From Lachnospiraceae bacterium (lineage in GTDB: Bacteria; Bacillota; Clostridia; Lachnospirales; Lachnospiraceae): 40,824 bases of DNA. Shown here in pieces: positions 24,713 through 37,400 of the stretch. Positions within the stretch are counted from its first letter, which is position 1; each line of letters opens with the position of its first letter. The notes beneath the pieces were generated by a model that worked only from the letters and a program-made list of their open reading frames with translations, had not been told where the DNA came from and made no database searches. The DNA lies in contig JAFZDQ010000050.1 of the NCBI GenBank assembly GCA_017561085.1, positions 1 to 40,824 on the forward strand. Reading direction: 5' to 3'. The position numbers and the translations under genes were made by a program.

Positions 24713-27700
24713 ATGTACAAAAGAGGAATAGCCTTTTTACTGGTAGCAGTACTGGCATTTAGCCCTGTCATGCAGGTGAACGCAGCGCAGGTAAGTGCAC
24801 CGGAAGAAATCATGGTCCTGGGGGAAACTTTGTCCGAAAACCAGGACGAGAGTGTAACTCCCGGAGAGATACCGGACGAAAGTGAGATGCCGGAAGAAAC
24901 AGACGCACCGGAAGAAACCATGGCACCCGTGGAAACTCCGTCCGAAAATCCGGAAGAAAGTGAGACTCCCGAAGCGATGCCGGAAGAAAGTGCAACTCCC
25001 GATGAGAGCCCTTCCGCAGAACCGGACGAGAGTGCGGAACCGACAGAAAGCGTAGCTCCCGAAGCGTCAGCAGAGCCATCCGTAAGTCCCGAAGCGTCAG
25101 CAGAGCCTTCCGAAATTCCTGAAGTGTCAGCAGAGCCTTCTGAAGAACCTTCCGAAAGTCCCGAAGCGGAGGAATCTTTAGAAGAAACCATGGATGAGGC
25201 GGAAGAGGAACTTGAAGAAGAACCTGTAGTTGATACAGAATTAGTGACGCTTATTACAGAAGATATTACCATTTCAGCAGATACCGCGGATACAAGCGGG
25301 GAAGGTTATACCTGGGTGAAGGATACCAAGACGTTTACCATGAACGGCTTTCAGCTGCAGGGACAATTAACCCTCCCTGACGGTGCGGTTATCGAGCTTG
25401 CCAAGGGAAGCGAAAACAGCATTGATAACACGAAGAAGTACAGCAAATACAATATCAAAGCCGAAGGCGATTTAACAGTTAAAGGAAGCGGTAAGCTGAC
25501 AATTGTCAATAAAAATTATAATGCAGTTTATTTGAAAGGAAATATTGTTTTCCAAGAGACGAATGTGCATTTTATTAATAATGCGACTGATTCCAGCGTG
25601 GTATTTGCCTATATGGGCGGTAAAGTAAAGTTCGTCTGCTCAAATATCAAAGTAGGCAGCGTAACGCAGAGATCACTTTCAAAAACATATATTTCGCATG
25701 AGAGCTGTACCTTTACCGGGGGAGAGGCGGATGCAAACTATTACAAACCCGTACGGAATGAAGAAACCGGTCTTTATGAGATGAGCTTTGCCCCTAGCGG
25801 AATTTACATTAGCGAGCAGCCGGAGAAGATTAACAAGCTGTATGTAGGTGAATCCGTGGACCTTTCTCTTGCAGTGAAAGCTGCGGGCGGGGAAACCATG
25901 TCCTATCAGTGGTATACAACAGAGGATCTTGATGACCCTGATAATGGAGCCAAGAAGGTGAAAGATGCTACGGGAAAGAAGCTTACCGTAAAGGCCGAGA
26001 ACCGCGGAATTACTTACTATTATTGTAAGGTATCAACCAAAACGGAAACCTATAACAGTAACCTTGCAGCAGTGGTAGTAAGTGATCATAAGGGCTTGAA
26101 GATTTGTACGGAGCAGCCTTCTTTTTTATCTTCTCAGGATAAACTGGCTACAGAGGGCTGGAAGTATGATACCACGACTCATACCCTGACCTTTGAGAAT
26201 ATGGATATGATGATCCCCTTTGCGGATAATTTCACCAATATCCAGATTAAAAGCGGTTATAACGTGGTAATTAACGGAACCAACTATATTGAGGATAATG
26301 ACGGACGTATCGGTATTACCAAATCCGGTAAGGTTGGAAATGTTACCACCTTTAGCGGAACCGGTTGTTTATACACAAATGAAATTGATTACCTGTACTT
26401 AGAGGATGCTTCAGAAGTGCATTATACAGGCGGTGTCACCCTGTATTTGAATGAACTTGACCCTGACCATGGTATCAGCGTGGTAGACGGTGCAACCATT
26501 AAGACCCAAAAGGACAATGACATGGAGGGGCCTTTGATTCTTCAAAACGGTGCCTGCTTTGAATCGGCCGATGATATGGAGGTTTTGGCTGACCTTACCG
26601 TAGGAGAGGGCTGTAAGCTGGTATGCGGTTCTTATTTACTTTGTAACGGAAATATGAGTATCGGCAAGGATGCTGTTGTGATTATTGAAAAGTATCTGGA
26701 TATGGACGCCATCTCCGGTACGGGGGTTAACAAATCCAGAGTACTTACCATTGACGGTACCTTGTGGGTAAAGGCCAAGGATGCTTATTCCTATGTCGTG
26801 TCCATCTATTCCCAGGCGTCAAGCCCTGTGAAATTGGGAACAGGCGTGAAGCATTTGGTTCCTGATACCTTTACGTGGCTGGTGGTTTCCAACAGTTATT
26901 ATTATAAATATAAAACAGGAAATACCACCGTTTTTGAACTTGTGATCGGTACGGAAACGATTGACAGTAAGACCATTACAGCAAGTAAAGAAATTACAGG
27001 CACACCCAAATACGGCAAAGTACTGACCGCAGGGGAAGTATCACCTGCAGATGCGACGGTTTCCTATCAGTGGCAGTATGCAAAGAGTGCAAGCGGTCCT
27101 TGGAGTAATATCTACGGAGCGAGAGCTGCAACTTATACCGTAGACACCAAATATCACGGCTATTATTTGCGTGTGCTGATAAATGGTATCGGAAATTATA
27201 CAGGTGAAGTTACAAGTAATGCAGTAGGTCCCGTGGTTGGAAATCCTATGTACTTATCGGGCATCTGGTATGAGGGCGGTACCGGCGGCACCCAAACAGT
27301 GGGAGGAAGTCCTTTTTCACAGGAAGGAAAACAATTCAAAGTTACATCCGATGCAACAAAAGATGGGACAGTAAGCTATGTAGTAACTACGGTAAGTGAG
27401 GATGCCAAGGTAACCTTCCGCAATGATACAGATGACCTTAATTTTATGACCACCGGAAAAAGTGCAATCATTCCGGTTGTACCCGGTGAAAATACCATTG
27501 AAATCGAAGTAAGCTACGGCGGAAAAACGTATGTTTATACGGTTTTACATACCATTGAGCAGATGATGTATGAACTGTATTTGGATACGCTTATCTATAG
27601 CGAGGAAAGTTATCTGAAAGCGACCTGGCAGGATGAGGAAGGTCAGACCAGGATCTTTATGGTGGATGAAAATAATCCATGGGATTCCATCAAACTTCCT

Positions 27701-30700
27701 GCAGGTACGGAGGTGACTATTACCTCTTATCTTTCTCCGTTTGAGTATCCGATCAGTTATGGTATATCCGTAAAGCCGGATTTGAAAAAGGACGGATATC
27801 CGGCAACATTTACGTTGGATGGGAATACTGATGTTTATACAAGCTCTTATAATACTATGGCGTATCCGCCGGAGGATTTAACGGCCAGGTGGACACATGC
27901 AAAGAGCAGTATAGAGGCAAGTGTAAAAGCAGGCGGTACATCCGGTGACTATGAAGTGATAGAAATCGCAGTATATGACAGTGCCGGTCAGAAAGTAGAT
28001 TCTGATCTGGTTGGTAGCTCTATGGCACCGGATGCGGACGGATATCACAGAGTGATTTTTAATGGCCTGGATGATTCCAAAGTTTATACAGTGAAAGCCC
28101 ACTATTTTTATTTATGTAACAGCAATCAGTCATTGGATGAGCAGTCTGCAAGCTATACTTTGAAAAAGAGAGAGCCCATTACCATTAGCACGGCTTCTTC
28201 CCATGTGGTATTAAAGCCCGGTGAATCCATTGATGTACCGATTATTTATAACGGCTTTGCAGGCAGTATCGTAAAATTAGAATCCGGTTTTGATACCAAG
28301 GTAGTATCTGAAGGAGGAACCTCCGTACAGACGGATTCTGAAGGAAACAGAAGCCTGCAAATCACGGCACATGAGCAAGGGGAAGGAACTACCTATGTGA
28401 CCGTGCGCGGTCAGGATTATGACGACGGCACCGGAATGCAGTATGTGTATACTTCTGTCAGAGTGGATGTCAGCAGTGTGGATGAAGCACCGGCGTTAAA
28501 CTTAGGCGTGAAGAAGGGTAGCTTAAATCTTTATGATGATTCTGCCCTGACCATTCCCGTTTATCAGATGGAATGCGGTCATGAAATTGAAAGTGCTGCA
28601 TTTACCGACGCGGCTTTAAATGAGAAGTTTGCCATTGAAGTAGTCAATGACAGAGCCATCAGGGTAGTACCTAAGGTGCCTGCCGATGACGGAACCATTG
28701 ATTTTGCGAAATGGGTAAAAGAAAGCGGACGTACCGGAACCTTTTCTTCTAAGATTGTGGTTAATTACAATGGTACGGCCAGCAGAATCAGTAATGAAAA
28801 ATTAACCATTACCTTAACGGCGAAAAAACCTGAAACCAAGGTGAGCGCCCTTTCCTTTAACAGTTTTTATATCAAGCAGGATAAGAATCTGAAGGTAACC
28901 GTAAAAGGTGAAAAGATAGCCAAGGTACAGATAGATACCGCCAAGACCAAGGGCTCCGTGGTGGCATGCCCTGATTGGCTTTCTTATAATGAAACCTATA
29001 AGTGCGTAGAGTTTAACGGAAATACCGTGCCTGCCAATAAGACAACAGGGTACCTCTATCTGAAGATTTGGCCGGAGGGCTATCGTATGCCCATCCAGAC
29101 CAAGGTGAAGGTGAATGTAGCTTATGCCGCACCGAAACTGAAATTTAAGAAATCTACCGTTACAGTACTTTCCGATATGGCAGAAAATCCTATGTTTGAA
29201 AATACCCTTGTTTCAGCAGATTCCAAGGTGAAATACGCAGATATCGGGGTAGAGTCCTTAAAGCTTATGAGTTATTTGGAATATAGCAAGTTAAGTGCGA
29301 AAAAACGTAAGGAGTATGTAGACCCGAGTATTTTTGAACCCGGGGATGAGTTCTATTTCTGGCATTCTTTAGGAGAGCGGGAGTTTGAATTTGTTCAGCA
29401 GGCGCAAAGCGGAAAAGTAGTGCTTTATGCGCACATTGTAAATGGTAAAAAGCCTGTAAAGGTAAGCTTTAACTTAAAGGCGCAGGCATCCCCGACTCTG
29501 AAAGTAAACAAAAAATCCGTGACACTGGATCCGGCGCTTGGTTCTTACTCGATACAGAACGTGAAGCTTACAAGCAGTGCCAACGGTTATGTATTTGGCA
29601 GTAGTGATATCAGCTACAAGGTTACCATGGTAGGCGATAAGAAAGGTACCGATTACAGTTCCCATTTGGGACTTAGTTGGGATTTAGATAAGAAGACAAT
29701 CAGAGTTTCCGGCACCTCAAGTATGAAGCCGGGAAAAACCTATAAGGTTATCGTTTCCGTGATCGGAATTAAGAAAACGGCATCCTTTGAGGTAAAAGTA
29801 ATTAAGAGTAAGACACCGGCATTCAAAGTTTCTCAGGAAGTGATTACCTTAAACAGAATGTCTGCATATAAAACCGGCAACGTGACCATTTCTCTGCCTA
29901 AAAAATTCGGCAGCAATTGGTATACAACCCAAACGGAAATTATCGCACCTGAAGGGACTTCGGGAAGTATTGGTATGAACTTGAATCGTGACTCTGCTAC
30001 CGGCACCTACTATACCAGCTTCTATGCAACGGATGCAACCGTACCCGGCACCTACACGGTGAAGATTTACGGCGGTCTGTACGGAAATGGTTATAACGGA
30101 GCGCCGGGCCATGAGGATGATGCGGTAAAGCATGCCGAAATCAAAATTAAGGTAGTAGACAAGTTGCCGGCGGTTGAGGTAGATAAGTCTACGGTAACCT
30201 TGAATAAGGATTTGGCAGCCCTGGATAAAGCAGTTGTGAACTTAACAAAGGATGATTCCTACAAGTATGCAGCGGATGAACCCTGGAATGTGTTATCTGT
30301 TGTGGATGCAGCCGGAAACGATGCAGAGGAACAGTTGAAGTGTTATACTTCCGGTACGAAACTGATGATTGAAAGCACGGATGCTTCTGCTTATGGTGCA
30401 ACCTATCAAGTAAAACTTGCCTGTGCATATGCCTATGACATCGTGAAAGCGGATATCGTCGTAACGGTGAAGATTGCGCCGGAAGAGGCAAAGATTTCTC
30501 TTGCAGGAAAGGCGCAGGGAAGTATCGATATCACAAGGCCGGCTACTTCTGCAAAGATTAAGTATACTTATACCAATTGGAACGTAGCGGAATATGCTGC
30601 TTTAGAGGCTCCTGTTTTGGAATGGGAGGTATATGCGAAAAACGGTAAAAAGAATGTAAAGATGACAGACGGCGCGTTGGCGGATAACGGTCTGGTTGCG

Positions 30701-31267
30701 AAAGGAAGCTCTGCCTCTGATACACCTACCGAAGCAGGCAGCTGGTTTAAGGATATCACCGCCGGTTATGACATGGCGCTTGGCGTTAATATGGACAGCG
30801 CAGCATGGAGAGCCGGAGATATTTTGCCCACCTATACTTATACCGTGAAGGCTACTCTGAAATTCCCTGCTACCGGCGAAGAAATTAAAGCAAATGCAGT
30901 GACCTTTAAGGTGAAACAGGGCACCGTGAAGTATGCGGTAAGCCCTAAGAGTGCGACTTTGAATAAGTTAGACCCCAAGGGAAGAAGTATTTTTACCATT
31001 AAGGATAAGAACACCTATTGGTACGATGTGGTAAAGATTGCCAAGGTGGAAGTGGTAGCGGATAAAAACGTACCTGTTTCCAAAAAGATAGAGATTGTAC
31101 CTGTTTACGGTATGAACCAAAAAACTTCCTATGCGGTCTATTGGAAGGATAAGAAAGTCGCTAACGTAAAGAGCGGCACCGTGAAGGTGAATATTTACTT
31201 AGAAGGAAACGACCCCGCAAGAAAGAAACCCAATGCAAGCTTCAATTTAAAAGTAAATGTAAAATAA
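24713..31267 (+). CDS. Giant secreted multi-domain Ig-like surface protein, paralogue 4 (2184 aa)
   Basis: Signal peptide MYKRGIAFLLVAVLAFSP...VNA, then an acidic linker (about 27-175) with PEETxAP and PEASAEPSE repeats. Modules: GYTW beta-helix-like (197-355), Ig-like YYYCKVS (363-458), second beta-helix-like starting LKICTEQ (461-752), Ig-like YQWQYAKS (753-845), cadherin-like (846-950), beta module (951-1048), Fn3-like YPPEDL (1049-1151), Big-like (1156-1253), core QMECGHEIES (1261-1373), and lysine-rich beta modules ending GNDPARKKPN...KVNVK. It is closest to paralogue 5 at the promoter and 3' end. AGAGAGG precedes the ATG. Monocistronic by promoter and terminator. Probable surface protein; ligand and anchor unknown. 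Confidence 0.93.
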   Translation: MYKRGIAFLLVAVLAFSPVMQVNAAQVSAPEEIMVLGETLSENQDESVTPGEIPDESEMPEETDAPEETMAPVETPSENPEESETPEAMPEESATPDESPSAEPDESAEPTESVAPEASAEPSVSPEASAEPSEIPEVSAEPSEEPSESPEAEESLEETMDEAEEELEEEPVVDTELVTLITEDITISADTADTSGEGYTWVKDTKTFTMNGFQLQGQLTLPDGAVIELAKGSENSIDNTKKYSKYNIKAEGDLTVKGSGKLTIVNKNYNAVYLKGNIVFQETNVHFINNATDSSVVFAYMGGKVKFVCSNIKVGSVTQRSLSKTYISHESCTFTGGEADANYYKPVRNEETGLYEMSFAPSGIYISEQPEKINKLYVGESVDLSLAVKAAGGETMSYQWYTTEDLDDPDNGAKKVKDATGKKLTVKAENRGITYYYCKVSTKTETYNSNLAAVVVSDHKGLKICTEQPSFLSSQDKLATEGWKYDTTTHTLTFENMDMMIPFADNFTNIQIKSGYNVVINGTNYIEDNDGRIGITKSGKVGNVTTFSGTGCLYTNEIDYLYLEDASEVHYTGGVTLYLNELDPDHGISVVDGATIKTQKDNDMEGPLILQNGACFESADDMEVLADLTVGEGCKLVCGSYLLCNGNMSIGKDAVVIIEKYLDMDAISGTGVNKSRVLTIDGTLWVKAKDAYSYVVSIYSQASSPVKLGTGVKHLVPDTFTWLVVSNSYYYKYKTGNTTVFELVIGTETIDSKTITASKEITGTPKYGKVLTAGEVSPADATVSYQWQYAKSASGPWSNIYGARAATYTVDTKYHGYYLRVLINGIGNYTGEVTSNAVGPVVGNPMYLSGIWYEGGTGGTQTVGGSPFSQEGKQFKVTSDATKDGTVSYVVTTVSEDAKVTFRNDTDDLNFMTTGKSAIIPVVPGENTIEIEVSYGGKTYVYTVLHTIEQMMYELYLDTLIYSEESYLKATWQDEEGQTRIFMVDENNPWDSIKLPAGTEVTITSYLSPFEYPISYGISVKPDLKKDGYPATFTLDGNTDVYTSSYNTMAYPPEDLTARWTHAKSSIEASVKAGGTSGDYEVIEIAVYDSAGQKVDSDLVGSSMAPDADGYHRVIFNGLDDSKVYTVKAHYFYLCNSNQSLDEQSASYTLKKREPITISTASSHVVLKPGESIDVPIIYNGFAGSIVKLESGFDTKVVSEGGTSVQTDSEGNRSLQITAHEQGEGTTYVTVRGQDYDDGTGMQYVYTSVRVDVSSVDEAPALNLGVKKGSLNLYDDSALTIPVYQMECGHEIESAAFTDAALNEKFAIEVVNDRAIRVVPKVPADDGTIDFAKWVKESGRTGTFSSKIVVNYNGTASRISNEKLTITLTAKKPETKVSALSFNSFYIKQDKNLKVTVKGEKIAKVQIDTAKTKGSVVACPDWLSYNETYKCVEFNGNTVPANKTTGYLYLKIWPEGYRMPIQTKVKVNVAYAAPKLKFKKSTVTVLSDMAENPMFENTLVSADSKVKYADIGVESLKLMSYLEYSKLSAKKRKEYVDPSIFEPGDEFYFWHSLGEREFEFVQQAQSGKVVLYAHIVNGKKPVKVSFNLKAQASPTLKVNKKSVTLDPALGSYSIQNVKLTSSANGYVFGSSDISYKVTMVGDKKGTDYSSHLGLSWDLDKKTIRVSGTSSMKPGKTYKVIVSVIGIKKTASFEVKVIKSKTPAFKVSQEVITLNRMSAYKTGNVTISLPKKFGSNWYTTQTEIIAPEGTSGSIGMNLNRDSATGTYYTSFYATDATVPGTYTVKIYGGLYGNGYNGAPGHEDDAVKHAEIKIKVVDKLPAVEVDKSTVTLNKDLAALDKAVVNLTKDDSYKYAADEPWNVLSVVDAAGNDAEEQLKCYTSGTKLMIESTDASAYGATYQVKLACAYAYDIVKADIVVTVKIAPEEAKISLAGKAQGSIDITRPATSAKIKYTYTNWNVAEYAALEAPVLEWEVYAKNGKKNVKMTDGALADNGLVAKGSSASDTPTEAGSWFKDITAGYDMALGVNMDSAAWRAGDILPTYTYTVKATLKFPATGEEIKANAVTFKVKQGTVKYAVSPKSATLNKLDPKGRSIFTIKDKNTYWYDVVKIAKVEVVADKNVPVSKKIEIVPVYGMNQKTSYAVYWKDKKVANVKSGTVKVNIYLEGNDPARKKPNASFNLKVNVK
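31163..31209 (+). repeat. 47-nt coding stretch identical to 37916-37962
   Basis: This segment near the 3' end of paralogue 4 (encoding NVKSGTVKVNIYLEG) is identical, third codon positions included, to the same place in paralogue 5. That points to recent conversion or duplication rather than protein-level constraint alone. Confidence 0.85.
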
Positions 31268-31275
31268 AAACAGAA

Positions 31276-31315
31276 AAGAGAGTGTGCGCGTCTGCGCATG
31301 CTCTCTTGTTTTTTT
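31276..31315 (+). terminator. Intrinsic terminator after paralogue 4
   Basis: AAGAGAG...TGCGC (31276-31289) pairs with GCGCA...CTCTCTT (31294-31307), with two G-U pairs inside the stem, then G and seven T residues to 31315. Confidence 0.88.
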
Positions 31316-31336
31316 GACACAGGCTTGCGCGGTTTA

Positions 31337-31381
31337 TCGTACTATAGTCACATTGCACAAAAAAGAGATTCTGTTTATAAT
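31337..31381 (+). promoter_or_regulatory. Promoter of giant paralogue 5 with shared upstream element
   Basis: Element TCGTACTATAGTCACATTG (31337-31355), -35 TTGCAC (31353-31358), 17-nt spacer, TATAAT (31376-31381). It is part of the 68-nt segment identical to the paralogue 4 promoter. The leader is about 90 nt. Confidence 0.75.
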
Positions 31382-31474
31382 AAAAAGCACAATGTAAAAT
31401 TGCAGTAGTATCGATTTTTTTAGAAGTATGTTATTTAAGAAATATGAATTGAAATGTAAAGTGAGGATGAAAAG

Positions 31475-34400
31475 ATGTACAAAAGAGGACTGGCCTTTTT
31501 GCTGGCAGCAGTACTTGCCTTCAGCCCTGTGATGCAGGTAAATGCGGCGCAGATAAGCACGCCGGAAATGCAGGTAGAAACTGCTGAAGAAACGCAAACC
31601 ACGGATGAGGAAGATACAACGGATACAGAGATGCTTCCTGAAGAGACAGAAGTGCCTTCAGAAATACCGCCTGTGGAGCCTTTGGTGACGCCTTCTGTAG
31701 AGGAAAATCCCACGGCAGAGCCTGTTGAAAGTGCAGCGCCTGAAGAAAGTGCCATTCCGGAAGATGTACCTACTGAAAATCCGGAGGAAAGTGCATCTCC
31801 CGAAGAGAGTATGACACCGGACGCATCTCCGTCAGCAGAACCTGCAGAGAGCATGGAGCCTGAAGCGGAAGCAAGTGCAGAACCTTCAGAGACACCGGAA
31901 GCAAGTGTATATCCTGAAGAATCCGCGGAACCTTCCGAATCGCCCGAAGCGGAAGAATCCGCATCCCCGGAAGAATCCGTATCCCCGGAAATAATCGAAG
32001 CAGATACCGGACTTGAGAATCTTATCACCACAGATATTGACCTGTATGACAGCAGCGTAGATGAAAGCGGCGAAGGTTATACCTGGGTGCAGGCTACCAA
32101 AACCTTTACCATGAACGGTTATCATTCCAAAGGGCAACTGCGCCTTCCTGACGGCTCAACCCTGGTTCTGGCAGAAGGAAGCGAAAATATCATTGATAAA
32201 AGCGCGGATGCTGATTACGGGTTGGATACCAAGGGAAAATTGACCATTACGGGAAGCGGCAAGCTGACCATCAAGTACAAGAACAGAGCAGCCATCAGAT
32301 TTACCGGCACGTTGACATTTGCAGATACAAACGCACACTTTGTGCAGGAAAAGAACGGCAATTGCAGCGTCTTTTACAATAACGGCGGTCATAAGGTAAA
32401 AGTTGTTTGTTCCAATGTAAAAATAGAATCCTTCACAGGCGATGGTCTGTCAAAAGACGCCTGGTCCATTGAGGGGTGTGATTTCATAGGCGGAATGCCT
32501 GACGCACGATATTATTATCCCAAAGAGGACACGGAAACAGGCCTTTATGAAATGATGTTCAAGGTGAGTCCCATTCAGGTTACCACCCAGCCCCAGCGGA
32601 TTAACAAAGGCTATGTGGGAGAGACCGTAGAGTTGCAGATTGACGCCAAATCCCTGGACGGGAAAGCCCTGTCCTATCAGTGGTATTCCACGACGGATGT
32701 AGATGACCCTGACAGAGGTGCAATCAAAATTTCCGGTGCAACCGGGAAGAAATTAACCGTTTCACCCAAAGTGCGCGGGCTTACCTATTATTTTTGTAAA
32801 GTAAAAAGTGCAAGCGGAAGTGCCAATACGGAATTGGCGGCAGTGGTATTTACGAATCCGGGAATGAAGATTTGTACCCAGTCTGTTGCTGTTTCCGAAA
32901 CCACGGATAAATTGGCCACGGAAGGCTGGAAGTTTGATGCCTCCACCAATACCTTTACCATGGAAAATATGGATTTACTGATTCCTTTTCCTTCCAATTA
33001 TTCCAATGTCCAGATCCGTAGCGGATACAATGTGGTAATTAACGGAACCAATTATTTGGATGATAACGACGGTAGGATTAGCATTACCAATGCCAAACAG
33101 GTTGGAAAAATTACCACGATTAGTGGTACGGGAACCTTATATGCGGATCATATTTTTACCAGTTATCTGGATGCAGATGCAGAAGTACATTACAAGGGCG
33201 GACTGAAATTAGTTCTGCGGAAGATGGACTCCTATAAGGCAAAAACATTGTTAGACGGTGTCACTGTTCAAACAGAGGCAACCTGTGATTTTGACAATGA
33301 TTTGGAATTGAAAAACGGCGCAAAATTTGAAGCTGCCAATTATATAGACGTTGCTGCCGACCTTATCGTGGGCGACGGCTGTACTTTGCTATCAGGCTAC
33401 AACATTGTTTGTAACGGAAGCATGAGCATCGGCAAAAATGCTATCGTGATAGTGGAAAGTTACCTGGATATGGATGCCACATCCGGAACCGGTGTGGATA
33501 AAAACAGAACCCTGCGTATAGACGGTACCTTTTATGCGAAAGGAACCAACGGGACGAATATGCCCATTCGTTTATATTCAGAAGCGGCAAACCCCATGAT
33601 ACTGGGGGATGGTGTGCGTGTCATTACGCCTGAAGATGCTGTTTGGGAAAAGAAAAGTACGAGCGGATATGATTATGGTTTTAAATCCAAAGGGTCCTAT
33701 TATATGGCGGAATTTTTGATTGGCCCTAAGGAACCGGAAATGAAAACCTTTACGGCAGGCAAGCAGATTTCCGGAACGCCCAAATACGGTTATGTATTAA
33801 CCGTAGGGGAAGTAACACCTGCAGATGCAACCGTTTCCTATCAGTGGCAGAGTGCCACAAGCCCTACAGGTCCCTGGGATAATATTTACGGAGAAAAAGG
33901 AAAAACATTTTTGTTATCAACCCGGTACCATGGTGCTTATATACGCGTGGTAACAAAGGGCGTGGGAACCTATAAGGGAGAAGTGATTAGCGACCCTGTA
34001 GGCCCTGTAGCAGGTGATCAGGCAACCTTAACCGGAATCCGATATGAAGGCGGAACCGGCGGAACACTTGCAATGGGATATGAGCCCTTTTTTGACGGAC
34101 ATGATTTTGAATATACGGTTTCCTCTGATATGACGGCAGAGGGAACGGTAAATTATGCGGTAACCACCGCCAATAGTAACGCCAAGGTTACCATCCGTAA
34201 CAAAACCACTCAATATGAAAAGGTGGGAAAAAACGCTGCAATTCCTGTTGTGACAGGTCTGAACAAAATTGAAATCGAAGTAAACTATGGCGGAAGAACA
34301 ACGATATATACCATCGAGCATACGATTAAGACCATGTCGTATACGTTGTATTTGTATACGAACTGCTCTAGTAAGGGCGGTAGTCTGACTGCCACATGGA

Positions 34401-37400
34401 AGGATGAAAACGGGCAAACAAAAACCAGATCCACAGATGGTTCAAGCTCCGTAAGCTTGTCGGTTCCCGGCGGTGCGGAAGTGACCATTACTTCCACCAC
34501 ACCTCCCGGACGGTATCCTTTTTTGTATAGTCAGAAAAACCTGGTACCGGACTTAACGAAACCGGGATATCCGGCAACCTTTGTGATGCAGAAGTATACC
34601 AGTGTGTATTTAAATACCAGTGATATGATGGCCTATCCGCCGGAAGGCTTAAATGCAAGATGGAGTCTTTCTGAGGGCAGTGCGCAGGTAGCAGTGAAAG
34701 CGCTTGCCAAAGGCGGTACCCAGACCGGTTATGAGCGTATTGAACTCAGTGTTTTTGACAGTGATGGATTTAGGGTAGGTAACAAAACCGTTGGCGGTTC
34801 CACCACGCCGGAAGCAGACGGCTATTATCGTACCACATTCACCGGCCTGGATTCTACCAAAGAATACAAGGTGGAGGCATATTATTACGATTTAATCAGT
34901 GATTATGAGTCGGCTGAAAAGCAGACAGCAAGTTTTACCCTGAAAAAGAGAACCCCGGTAAGTCTTGATACAGTATCTGATTACGTGGTACTCAGGCCCG
35001 GAGATAAGGAAAATGTATCGATTCTCTATGATGGCTATTACGGTGGTAAAGTGGTGGTAGATGCCGGCTTTGATACCGGTATCGTATCTGCCGCCGAAAC
35101 AAAGGTGCTCACCGATGCCTCCGGAAATAACACACTGCAAATTAAGGCGGTAGGCGAGGGAACCACTTATATTACCCTGCGCGGTGATGATTATGAAAAT
35201 GCAGAGGGAATGCAGTATGTATTTACCACTGTCAGAGTAGATGTCAGCAGCGCGGAAGTGGCAGAATCCCTGCGCCTCGGTGTGAAAAAAGGTACCTTAA
35301 ATTTGTATGATGATTCGGTCCTTACCATTCCTGTTTATCAGATGGCATGTGGGCATGAAATTGAAGGGGCAGTATTTGCCGATGCGGCATTAAATGAAAA
35401 GTTTGCCATTACGGTAGTTAATGACAGAACGCTTAAGATAGTGCCCAAGGTTCCCGCAGACGACGGAACCGTTGACTTCGCAAAATGGGTAAAGGAAAGC
35501 GGACGGACCGGAACCTTTTCTTCCAAGATTATCGTAAAGTACGATGGTACATCTGACAGGGAAAGTACTGACAAACTGACCATTACCCTAACGGCGAAAA
35601 AGCCGGAAACGAAAGTGACGGCGCTTTCCTTTAACAGCTTTTATACTTCCCAGACCAAAAATCTGAAGGCCACCGTAAAGGGAGAAAAGGTAGCCAAAAT
35701 ACAGGTGGATTCCGTAAAGACGAAAGGAACTACGGTTGCCTGTCCTTCCTGGCTTTCCGTAAATGAAACTGCGAAGAGTATAGAATTTAACGGTAATACA
35801 GTGCCTGCCAATAAGACAAGTAAATACATTTATCTGAAAATCTGGCCGGAGGGCTATCGGATGCCCATCCAGACCAAGGTAAAGGTAAATGTGGCTTATA
35901 CCACTCCGAAACTGAAGGTAAATAAGTCTACACTGACGATTGGTAAGAATATCGCAGAAAGACCGGGAATGGATTTCAAACTTGTTTCCGGGGATAAAAA
36001 TGTGAAGTATCAAAATATTGGTGTCCAGTCACTGGAACTGATGAGTTATACGGAATACATGAAGATGAGTGCAAAGACGCGTAAAGGTTATGTATCTCCG
36101 GAAGTGTTTGACGCGTTTTATACTTCTCTTGAACCGGCTACAGGTATGGCCGAACTGTACTTTAAAAAGGTACCCACAAGCGGAAAAGTGGTTCTTTATG
36201 CCCATATGGTTAACGGTAAAAAGCCGGTGAAAATAACCTTTAACCTGAAGGTACAGTCCGCTCCGACGTTAGCGGTAAATAAGAAGTCCGTGACCATGGA
36301 TGCCATCTACGGTTCCTATCCATATGATGATGAGCAGAAGTTGAAACTGACCTGCAGTGCGTCAGGATATCAGATTAATAATGGTGATATTCGGTTTGAA
36401 ATCACCATGGTAGGAGACGAGACAAAGGCAGATTGTCGTTCCCATTTCAGTATGTGGTATGAAGAGGATGCGAAAGCAATCCGGTTTTTCCGTACGAACT
36501 TAGCACAGCCCAACAAAACCTACAAGGTTTCGGTTTATGTAGCAGGTATTCCTAAGCCGGCCACCTTTACCATCAAGGTGATTCAGAGTAAGTCCCCCAG
36601 GTTTAAGGCGTCGAAGACGGAAGTTACCTTAAACAGACTGAGGTACAATGGCTCCGAAACCATCAAGTTTTCCATACCGGATAATTACGGCTCAAGTTGG
36701 AATATTAATACTACGGATGCCAAAATTATAAAACCCGATGGCACCGAGGATACGAAGAAAGAAAGCTTAACCATAGAAACGACAAGTGATAAGAAGGTTT
36801 ATTTTGCGGCCACGAATATGACGCAAAAGGGTACCTATACCGTGAAAATACCCGGTGCTTTTTACAGTGGAATTAAGATTAAGCCTGTTACGGTGAAGGT
36901 AAAGGTGGTGGACAAGTTCCACTCACTTACGGCAGCACAGCCGACGCTGACACTGAATAAAGATTTAGCAGAGTATGATAAAGCAACCACCCGTATGACG
37001 ATCGATTACTCTTACAGATATCCTGTTAATCCGCCCTGGAGCGTTGCGGAGGTTTTGGATGCGGCAGGAAATGATGCATACGATAAGCTGACCTGTAGAG
37101 TGTCCGGTGCAGACGTGACTGTAGCAGCTAAGGATGCGGCAGAGTACGGCGCAACCTACAAGGTGAAACTGTTATGTAAGTTCGCATGTGGCGTCAATAA
37201 ATCCTCCACCATCACCGTGAAGATAGCCCCCAATCCTTCCCAAATTTCCTTAAAGGGTAAGGCAAGCGGATATGCGGATACCACCCGCCCCAATAGTTCC
37301 TATGCGGTAATTAATTACACCGGTACCAACTGGCATGCAGAGGAATATACCGGTCAGAGTAAGCCCGTATTAGAGTGGGAAGTATATGCCAAGAAGGATA

